NCBI GenBank assembly: GCA_030549495.1
Contig: JAUIRK010000965.1
Coordinates: forward strand, 124,001 to 188,000
Origin: Nectonema munidae
Taxonomy: Eukaryota > Nematomorpha > Nectonematoida > Nectonematidae
Direction of reading: 5' to 3'
DNA: 64,000 bases
Of the stretch, positions 51,301 to 63,300 are shown piece by piece. The notes under the pieces are model-generated. The model was not told where the DNA came from and did not search any database. It saw only the letters and a program-made list of their open reading frames with translations. The position numbers and the translations under genes were made by a program. Positions within the stretch are counted from its first letter, which is position 1. Every line of letters begins with the position of its first letter.

Positions 51301-54300
51301 ACACACACAAACAATAACCGATTATCTCTCCACACTCAAACATAACAAGCTCATAAATATTCCTCCACCAAAAATCGACACATATGAAGAAACACTATCA
51401 ATTAAATTAAGACATACACTTGCTCAACTTAGAGCCAACAAGTCACCATTGCTGCGTGAATATCTTCACAAGATAAATCCAAAAACACATACAAATCCAC
51501 TCTCCCCAGTTTGCAATCAACACCCACACAACACTCATCATTTATTTAACTGCCCACATAATTTCACGACACTGAAACCCATTCACTTATGGTCAAAGGC
51601 ATGCAAAATAGTTAACCTACTTACTTTGTGAGGAAATGGTTTAGCAGAAGCTTGAATCTGACTCATTTACATGTATTATATATCATATTATTATTATAAA
51701 TAGATATGTATTATTTCTAGCCATATGTAGAAGCCACAGTACCTTATGGTGCATTTTTGCGGGTTGGCTGAAATTACACTGGTTTATGGCTGCTGCTGCG
51801 AAAGTGTAACAAAATTCTACACTTTTCCTGGGAGTATTTGCTTTTATGGAAATACTTTTTCAGTTTAAACAAAGCTTTGTTTTGAACTGATAGATTATAC
51901 TCATATAGAGATAGTATAATCTAGGGCTTAACAACAACAACAACAACAAATAAGAGATTTAAGAAGCTTGCATTGAGAATAATTTGATCCTAATTGATCA
52001 GAAGCGGGTATTTAAATATGTTTGCCAAGAATATGCGATTTTTAAGAAAAACACCTGAAAATTTAGTATATATAATAAAAAAATGCTAAATTAAAAAAAG
52101 GCATTCTTCCTTTTATTAAGATTAACATGAAAGACAAAATTATTATACTTTAAAATTATTTTCTGCTCTCATAATACCGCTATTTCAAGATAGGAAGAAA
52201 TGCTATAGCATAGCCGAACAAAAATGATGAGAAAATAAAATTTGAGAATCCTTGTTCTAGGTTATAAATATGCAAATTGCTTTTATACGGATGTAAAATT
52301 AGTTGGAATTCTGTAAAATAAGAACTACCTGTAAATTTAGCAGAAAGTGGGAATGTCGGAAGAATGTTTTTAACGAGTGTAACTTTTTGAATGCTAGGCA
52401 ATTCCGCAGAAGGAACCACAACTTCATGATAAATGAAGTCATTCTCTTTCTTCGCATAGTTGAAAGCGGATTCAATGAGTATAGCGTCTTCATTCAAATT
52501 AGGATATGGAGAAGTGTTGACGGCGCTACACAAGCTGAATGCATGCTTAAATATTACATTCATTGATAACACGTTCCATTCTTATGTATTTATATGATAT
52601 TGAATCCATTAAAATCGTTTTATATTGCTTATTTTCTCTCTGTAGCAAATGATCGCTGATTAGATGTGAAAGTCACGTGTAAAAGCAAGCATTCATGGAA
52701 GTTATTACTGGAAATATTATTATTTATAAAAATAAATCAAAAATATGAAAAACTGTATCAAGACTTGAATGTAATCGCAACTACACAATTTAGAAAAACT
52801 GGGCTAGAGAAGTGAACAAGACAAATTTCAGTACTCTAAACTTATTACATGTTGTACCTTTAATAACTTTACACCTGATTAAAATATACGTTAAAAGTAT
52901 GAAATCGGAACAAAAAAAGTTTCCATTAAGCACAAATACAAGCTAATGTCTAAAACAGTTCATCCAAACACTGCAGAATAACTACAAAAAGTTAGAAATC
53001 ATACTGAAAACATTTTTGGATAAAGAGATAAAGTTATTACTGTTAAATGTCCTAATTCCAATCCAAACTTCTTTTCTTCATTTGCAACCTTTGATTGGTG
53101 AAAGTGAGAAAGAGCCAATAAAACAGTACATTTAGCTAAGACATTTTGAAACCACTCCTTAACAAATAATTACAAAATAAAAATTGTAAATAAAAGATAA
53201 TAACAAAATGCAAATATCATTGCATAGATAAAATTTATCTATATTAAATATATTTGTGTAAAGTTTAAGTTATTTACCTTCACCTTACGGTCATAGAGCA
53301 ATTTACTTCACGGAGGTTTTTAAAAAAAAAGTAAAAAAAAACTTTGGATCATCAAAAAGGAATTAATCCAATGTAAATTTATACAGAACACACTCATCAC
53401 AAAAATTCAAATAAATTTGAAAGTAGATACTCCGATCACATCACTAAGCAATCAAGCACAAGACATCATTCACCACGACTAAAGAACACAGAAAACGTAA
53501 TAGACAAACCAAAACAAATTTTCGAATTTCTTATACCTCATCGATCAATACAAGAAACCTTACTGAATAAAAATACAAAACCTAGACAATCACATACATA
53601 AGACATGACATACCCAACATAATACATGGTGCGTGTTAATAACGTAACATGGTGCGTGTTAATAACGTAATTTTAAACTACATATCAGGCTCACTGAAAT
53701 AAACGTGACGAGACGTTTCTTCGCCACATGAAAGTTCGTCGAAAAGTGTTAAACAGACAAAGGCATAGGCTTTTTATGTTGTTAAACAATCAATGAGGTA
53801 ACGCAACTAGTAAACCTTACTAATTCACGAGTGAAATTTTGGACAAGGGGCTTTAGTTAGTATGTGTGTAACTATTTTTTTACTGGTTTAATTAGATAGG
53901 CGTTGAGAAAGTGATTCATTAGTCAAAATGTGGACAAGAACATTTACAAATTTTATTAGTACGCGGGACTAATTTTCCTCAGGCTGAAAAAGAGCAACCT
54001 TTATATCGTTTTAGTGTAATTATAAAGTTTTATAACTATTTTAATAAAAGTAGTGTTAATCCTGAAATAAGAACGTTTAATCATTATATTTTAATATCTT
54101 AAATATAGATTTGGTGCTGAAGATTATCCATTAAATTTGTTTATAAAGTAAACAGGGATCGAGTAAAGAATTTGGTTGTCGGTGAAAATTATAAATAAAT
54201 AATAAATCGGTCTAGCAAGCTAGGGTCTAGCCAGCGCTGCAACTATGAAAACACATATAAAAAGACTGCCTAATTTTACAATTCCTATTTTTAAATTTCT

Positions 54301-57300
54301 TTTTTCATATCCTTAAGAACTACTTCTTTCCATGTTAATTTTGGTACTTTGCTGTTTGTACGCTATATTAATTAACTCTTCAGTTGGTCTTCTGTCCACA
54401 CCACCTTAATCTTTGCCTCTCTATTCCTTTATTGATCTCATTTACATTACATAAACTTCTTATTTTTTCATTGCTTAATTTGTCTTTCCAATTAGATTTA
54501 CAAATGATTTTTAACATTCTCATCTCAGTTGTGTTTAGCCCATTTTTCTCACCTACTTTTAACGTCCAACTTTGACTACTGTATACTAAACTAGATCTAA
54601 TACAAATTTTATAAAATATATTGCTCCCTTAATTTGGCAAATATATATAATAGGTGTATTGATGAAGCGATTTTTCCAGATAGCTTGAAAATTTCAAAAA
54701 TCGCCCAGTATACAAAAAGGGTGCCAAATTTTGTATTGAAAACTACAGGCCAGTTTCTCTTGTACCAATCATATCTAAAATACTGGAAAAATTTCCTTTT
54801 GACAGAATTCATTCTTATTTTGAACTAAATAACTTGTTTTTTCCAAACCAATTTGGATTTCGTAAATGTCATTCAATTGATAAATTACACTCATTGATGT
54901 TCTTCAGTATAATAATAAAAACATTGATGGTCTAGCAGCATATCTAGATTTGGAAAGCACGTTCGATTCACTAAATCTAAACAGCCTTTGTGAAAAACTA
55001 ATTTTTTATGTTTTGATTAACTTTCAATGAAATTAATTTACTAATTTCTAATGACTAGATTAGATTTTTCTATTATTTATAATACATCTTAATGACATTT
55101 CTTTCCATATAAACAAATTTTGCTCAAATACTTCGCTTTGAAATCACTGAACTTAATGATTTTTATTCTGTATATAAAAATCTAAAAATCATAAATGAAA
55201 TTTAAGCTAAGAAAAACTTAACCCTGTATCTTCAGCACTCTTTTAAAAGTTTGAATGAAATTGAGCAAATTCCCATAAGTATTGATGGTGTAAAAATTGA
55301 CTGTGTAGAAAACTACAAGCTTCCTGGAATATCTATTGATAATAAACTCATATTATATCTCATATTAACTCTATCATTATAAAACTCAATTATTCTTCAT
55401 CTCTTTTTCGCTGGTCAGATTTCCTTCTATTGAACACAAAAATATTACTATACAAATCCTTAGTTCAGCCTTTTTTGAATTATTCATTAGTAAATTGGGG
55501 ATATGACAATCTAGATAGAATATTCTTGTGCTACAGAAAAAACTCGTTAGAATAATATTTGGTCTAAAACATAATCAACACACAAGTAAACGTTTTTAGA
55601 AATGGATTGTCTTTATATCAAAGATATGTATGAGCTAGAAATACTACAATGTGCACTCAATAAGTGGTGTGCAAAACTTCCACAGGCACTTTTCCATTTA
55701 AATAGAGTAGCTAATAGACTATATCTTCCCCGAGTTAAAAATAGGTTTTGTAAACAAGCACTTTCTTATAAGTTACCCTTAATATAGAAAAAGTACATTA
55801 AATGGTTTCCATTTATTTCTGAGTGTATCGGTCGATTCAATTTTACTGCTGACTTAAAATCTATTTTTATAAAAAAAAACTAGTGATTGTAAAAGTAATG
55901 GTTGCTACAAATGTTTAAATTCATAAATTTGTATACATAAAAATATGTTTAAGTATGCACTTATTTTTATTCTTCCTTTCTTTCTTTCTTTTTTGTTGTT
56001 TCAATGAACATTAAGTATTCTAATAATCACCAAAACTGCAAATCATTGAAGAATTCTCTTTCTATATAATTAGGTGGCATAATCAGCGGCTTTAATTAGA
56101 CTTTAGTATTACCTAGATTAAAAAACATTGGATAACCGGAATTTGCATATTTACAAACTTCAAACTTCCAAGTTTCCTTCTTGGAAGGTTTTTTTCCAAA
56201 AAAAAAGATTTCAGGTAAGAGGTGATGAAGCGGGAAAAATCAAATCACCTATCTTAATTCCAACCATAACTCCAAATATCAAACAAAAGATCGAAATTCA
56301 AATTTCTTCGAGAACCAACAACTCCTTCTTTCTCATTCGACAGATACGATACTAAGAAGGCTTCCAAAGATATCAACCATACATACCCACTTTCCGCCCA
56401 TCCTATTAAAAGCAATACCATCGTTCCAAGTATCAAAAATCGATTAACCGTTTCTAGTTCTATATCTGTTGTTACTAACATTTCTCTACTAATTTCAACT
56501 TTTTTAAAATCTAAACAACTAGTACACTTAAGTTTTTTAGCATTAAATAAACTACCTTTAATAACGGAGCACCTTTTATGCATCGATTTACTACAAGATG
56601 TACAAAAAATAAAATGTCTTTTAACTCTTATCCCACAAACACCACATGGATCTATTTTTAAAACTAGATTTTGTATATTTGAAGAATCACCTATTTTCAT
56701 CCACGTAGACCTTTATTTTTCAAAGTTCTTTCCCAAAAACATATTTTCTTACTTAAACCTTTAAGAGAATCTGCAATTAAAATGATATCAATAGCATATA
56801 AAATTTCGTCCATATCTTCTTTGATAGCATCTTTAGGAATTTGATCAATGATTATATTAAAAAGAAATGGGGTTAATATTGATCCTTGATGTAACCCTAC
56901 TCTTATTTTAAATTCATCAAAAATTTAAAAAGAAAAACCTTTCACGAAAAAGTTTGCCCACCCCTGCATTGACCCAATTAGCTCAACCATACCTTGGCAT
57001 ACCTGCAACATCGCACTTGTTGAGCGTTTATTTGAATCTCTCGACCTAATGGATGTCGTCTTCCAGATTCAAAATAAACCATGCATTTCAAAAAAATTTA
57101 AAATGAGTAAAAATGCACCTTATCAAATTGAGACTTAATTGATTGCTGATTCATAAGTTTGTAAGCTTCAGAGAACATTTGTGCACATTGATAACAAATT
57201 TTAGCAATTATCCCATTTGATTTGTCTAAAAGGTAAACAAATTTAACCAAACACTCAACAAATTATTGAAAAGGTTAAAATTCGTAGACGATGAACAGAA

Positions 57301-60300
57301 TATCAACTTCTTGTAAAACTATGCCTGTGAAAAGTTTTTATTCAACTTCAGTCTTGAGTTAAGCAAAACTGCAAGCCATAAATATGTGATGCATCGAAAA
57401 TTAATCAGCTAAAAATTATTCACAATGAAATTTTATGGAGTTCTTTTTTTCTTTAATAAAATTAACAGGTAAAGTAGTAAGACAAGACTTCGTCTTCTGG
57501 ATGTCTTCTTTTAAATCAGCATCATTGGACTCGACAAACAAACAACAACTCTTAACAACATCTGAATATTGCACTTTTTTGTTTGTTGGTGTTTCAAGAC
57601 TTTGACTTAATTTAGACAAATTATCATTGAGTACTTCAAATTTATTATCAAACTTTTCATTAAGTTCGTCCAACTTCGAACTTATTTCTTGATTTTTGTG
57701 GAGTTATGATTAAATTTTTTTAATAAATATGAGAAGGCTTTGGATATATTAGCTTTAGATGTTTCCCTAGACAAGAGTGCTTTCAGTCCACCCTGTTTAG
57801 CAATATTTAAGAAAATGAAATATTCACAATGAAATTAGGGTAAAATTTTTGGTCAGAAACATTTAGGACATACATAACTTCTATTTTTAGCAAATGTTGG
57901 AAAATTTAGCTAAAACTAAGTTTTAATTTGCACCAACTATGAAAATCCACATTCAAAAAGCTAGGTAAGGAAAGTAAAGCAGAAATTGTCTCCTTCAAAA
58001 ATTTTCAGTAAATGATTTTTATCAAGCACATACTCAAATATTATTATTTCCCTAAATAAAATACATACTTTCAGCCGTAAATAGCACTATTGGTTATTTA
58101 AGTCTCTTCCCCATATTTGGGAAATTTTTACCTCTTTAAGGTTATCCTTCAGCAAACTAACCTATCGTTTTATAAAGAAAAAATCTTTTAATCCTTTAAT
58201 TTTATGCTGGATAATTTATAAATGGCCAACAAATTCCCATTTATCTAAGAGATGAATAGCAAAATATTGCCATAAGTTGGTACTCATGAGATCTAATGTA
58301 TTAGAAAGTAAAAAATAATAGAAAACCTTTTTCTATGAAGAGTTATGAATGGAATTCATTGTCCTTTAAAATAAACATTTTTTGATTTTGGAAAACAATA
58401 AAACTCCAATTTGAAAAATTTTCTTTCAGCACACCCAAGTTAATTTCTATTTGCTATAGTTTTGGGTAGGGTAATAAATAAATAAATAAACAAAGTATCA
58501 TACCTTTTTTAGCCTTTTTATATATTACTTCTTGAGCTTGGGCTAGCATAAGCATACTTAATGTTGCAAGACTTTCATTACTTAAATCCAAAGAAACTTC
58601 TTTCTTTTTGAACGAACATGGCATTTCCTTTAAAAAGTTGAAGATACCAGCTGATTGCTAAAATAAAATGTTAATGAAAAAAATGTCAGAAATGTAATAT
58701 GGGTTCCTAGTTAAAATATCAAAATCAATATGGAATCTTTTTTCATTTCAATATACCGTTATCTTTTATGTTTATATGTACAAGGGTCTTAACAGGAACG
58801 GCATATCAAATAGACAATATAGAATAGATATTCTTAAAATTCAGTAATATTATTAGTAAGAATAATTTAAATGAAATGTCATAAAAAAGATCAGAGCCTT
58901 TTCACCGTTAGCTTTTCCCATAGGCCCAAACTTTTGGATGGTAAAGTAAGCAATATTAAGAAGGATTTGGCTATATAATTTTCCGTTTCTAAAAAAAGAA
59001 TTTGATTCTTAAACTATACATTAATATAACATTATGTTTTTTATTATTTCAAAAAAGAATACCATTTTAAAATAAATATAGTCGAACGAACATTCACTTA
59101 TTAAAATGGAATAAGATATAGAAACAAACTGATTTAAAATAACGAATTTTGCGCATATTTAATGTAAAAATTTACAATAAAACTTATAACAAAGAATCAT
59201 AAAAAATTACCATGAGAATAATCAACTAAACAAGGTAGCAGAATATATATTTCAATGATAGTCACAGCCGTGCTTTCAGCCACCCCACCCCCTCTAACCC
59301 CCGTACTTTGAGACCCCGCCTGTTAAGGACACACACATATTTGTATTTCTGTATGCATTAAGTTTATTTGAATATTTATCATTCAAAACTAACATCTTTG
59401 AAATGTTCTTTATAACAAAATATACCGATACACCCATATCTTATTTATTTTACAATATTAAAAATTGAGGGGCGAGGGGGGCGGGGGGCTATAAGCACGC
59501 CACTGGATAGAATGCGCTCTTTCTCTCTTATAACGTCACATATGGGGTCGATTTATTTGTACAGAGATGTTAAAACGAACCACAATTGCCGTAAAAGACT
59601 AGTCCAAAGTTGGTGCAACGAGAGGTTACCGCTACTTGCTCAAAGATTTAAAATCAATATGTTTCAATGTTTCGAAAGATTTAGCGAAAATATTGATGTC
59701 AAAGAAGGTTGACTTACGAAAACAATTTATTATAATAGGAGGGAACTAATAAAATTCTTATTGAAAAAAGTGGTCGTGGAATCTGATTTTGGAAAGAACG
59801 CATTGAGAATCGAGCAAAACGAAAAACACAAGACAAGTAATGATTTCAAACTTTCATATTCATGATATATTTTGAGATTCAAACATATAATTAACCATCA
59901 GAATCCAATACATGCAATTCAACCATTATTAATGTAGTATTAAACAAATCTTTGACTATGAAAAAATATTTATACGTGGATACTGGATCTGGTTACGGAA
60001 GTACATCTGAAATAAAAACATGGTCCTTATTTTAAGACTGAAATAGATAAGGATCCTTAAAAACTTTCATAGAAAAACAGAGCATATCAGAAAAACTAAA
60101 TCAAATAAGATTGTAATAAGGTAGAAAATTAAGCTTATTAGCATTTACTTACACTGAATAGACACACAGTATTGCAAATGAACTGATTTTTTTATTTTTG
60201 CAAATGAATGATGTGTTATGTATTCTGTGTACTAGGGAGTGTGAAAACATTGTCCCAGGGACTATCCATCTTTTTAAATATCTTTCAGAGCTTCACTCGC

Positions 60301-63300
60301 AACTCACCGGCATGATCCAAAAAACAGCCCAGTTTTATCTTTAAATGGACCAAGCTCTTAATTAGAACCCCATGCCACCTAGCAGCATCTATAATGTATT
60401 ACGTAATACCGTACGTAAAAATGGGTTACGCCATTACACTTCTCACACTTCAATAACTTGAAAAATAAATATATTGACAAATAACAACAATTGTATTCTC
60501 TTACCTATACTGATACTCAATTTTTGCATTAAAACTCCTATTTTACAAGAGAGATTATTTTTTGAGAAAATACAAAAAATCCAACTTTTTTGATTACGGA
60601 ATTACAAAATTTGATTAATTTTATTTGAGCAAAATATATCAACATAAAAATAAAATTTCTTTTCTATCTTTTATCAAAAACTTGCATTTGATATCAAATT
60701 TACTTTTGTCATTTTGATATGAAAAAATGAAAAAAATTCCAGTGCACCGGGGAATTGTCCATTAGAACACAAGCTGATGTCTTCATGTCACTGTCAATTT
60801 TGCAAACTTTTTAAAACATTTAGAGTCCATGGGTTTGACGTTACATCCGATTTCGCGGTATATCAAGCGATGTTAACCGGTTTCGACCGTACTTTAAAAA
60901 TAATTTTTGCAAATTAACTTATCAAAATCTTAGGCAAAAATAAAAAATAGATTATAAATTTTGAAATAATCACAAAATAGAATATACTTGGAAGTACTTA
61001 ACAGAAATTTTCATTCCATCATCGCTATCATTTTGATTGCATGCTATTTGACTTTTTAGAGCTGCAATGTTGAAAAGAACACACGCCTTTTCAAATTCGC
61101 CAGAAACAAGAGCTAAATTATTTATATTCTAATATATATTTTTTAAAATGGGCAATTAATTACCTGCTGATATTTTAGATCCAAACAAACTGTAGGACTC
61201 AAATGCTTCTTTCCACTTGAAAGTAATATGTATCTATAAAAAATGATTCGCATATAGAAAAAATAATAGTAAGGAACTTCTTTATTACGGTCACCATTGA
61301 GACCTGGTAGTAATGTCCTTATTAAAGAAGCTTTTGAAATACAAAGTAGAATAAATGTTTTATTTTATGAAAACAATTTATTTTTGAATATAGATAAAAT
61401 AATTTAATTCCAGTTTTTTGAATATGCAATTATTGACGCTTGTTTGAGCTTCTCTTAAACGTGGTTTCCAATTCTTTCTGGTTCAAGCGATCTTTGACAG
61501 CTAATGTATTCAACCATTTTACAAAATTCATCTTTCCACAAAATAATGCTAGTATTTTAGTGTAATACATACACATCTTTTGAAATATCCGTAATGAGTC
61601 GTAGTTTAAAGCAATCGTAAATTTATTAGTCTCTTCACAATATATTTCTAGTTTGTTTAATATTTTTTCTTACAAATTATTTATAGGTTTTTCATGAGGC
61701 TCTACACCTTGATCAACTTGAATATATTGTTCTACTGCCATCACTTCTTTATTTGTCACTTGTTAAGGCAGAAATCTTCATTTTCTATTATCTCTGGGGA
61801 AGTAAAATACAATCATGTTCTATTTATTTTATTATTTATTTGTAAAAAAAATTCCAAATGTTTTGAAGCACTTTAAAAAAGTTTATGATTTATATCTTTT
61901 AAAGCTGCACTTATCCATTTATAAGCATCTAAAACAATTATGGATTTTACAAGATGTTGCATCAACATTTTCTATATTTACTAGTACATTTGTTAGAAGT
62001 CTAGTTAGATAGTAATATTTTTTTTATCCGAAATGTCAAACTTGATTGATAATTCCACACATTCTTGCACGCTAATTGTGAAAACTAAATCCTGAAATGA
62101 AGTGACCATTGTAACAAAAAAATTAAAAATATATTTTATACGGCAAAATTGATTGACACTTTTAGACATTTTAACAACGTAATTGCAAAAAATGACTACG
62201 GAATTTAAATCAGCAGGCCTGATTTAGTATAAAAATGTATTTTTTAATTTCAATAATATTAAGATATAATTTTCAGGCGTAAATTACAAATTTGATTGGC
62301 ATTTTCAGAATTTTTCACACAGCAATTTTATCACCAATCAAAATTTTGGTTATATGATTATAAAATTTCAAGAGTGTATCTAATGTAAACACTATGTTAT
62401 AGGTTATAGGCATTATAATATAAGCATTTTGTTTAAAAAATCTATATTTAATTTTGATTGATAATTATCAAAATATAAAAAAAAATTTTTTTTTAATTAT
62501 TATAATTTTTGACATCAGAGGTTCATTCAACTATCATGAAAATCGTATCAAAAAATGCAGCTAACGGTTTTAGGAAAGGTCGCAAAGTCTGAAGGCATAT
62601 AATTCAGCCAATTCTGTACAATAGAAATCTTAGTTGAGGAGGGAGCTAAAATAGCGTCCGTAAATGATAGGGTTTAAAAAACGTGGTTTCAAAAATTTCT
62701 CAAGGATTAAATGTTTCAAATTCACCCAACCCATTACAGCATAAATATACAGTGAGTCTACCTTTTGGAATTTTATAACCTGTGCACATGTCTTTTAACA
62801 TTTAAAGTCTTCAAAGGCAAAGATATATAGTCAGTTTCATCAGTGTCAAATATATCTACTGGATCAAAATATTGAAAAAATTGAGGCAATTTGAAGAAGA
62901 CGAATCCGACAGTAAAACATTAGCTTTTGAATATTTAATTTGTTGCAATTTATTCTTTGCTATGATTCAATAATTTATTTTCCCATCTGGGTTTAATACA
63001 AGCCATTGATTGTAATATGTGAAAATAAAATATATTCAACCAAAAATACACATTAATACTTAATTATTATTTAAAATAGGAGTAAGTTATAATATTAATG
63101 TAATAATGAATTTACATGATTTTCATCAAATGGTAATTTACATTCTGCTGCACAAAGTTGGTCATAATATCTAAAAAGTAAACAATTTAGCATTATGGAA
63201 ATTAAATAAATATAATTAAACTTACTTATATAGAAGGTTTAAAGAATTTTCATTTTGGTCTACAAATCTGCAAACAGAAATAGATCGAAGACGATTAAAT

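Noticed and set aside
52180-52572. Stand-alone 130-aa protein on the minus strand
   Set aside because: It is one ALIX exon (52545-52329) plus read-through into the introns on both sides.
59512-59712. 66-codon plus frame beside the MITE
   Set aside because: No motif; lies antisense in an ALIX intron.
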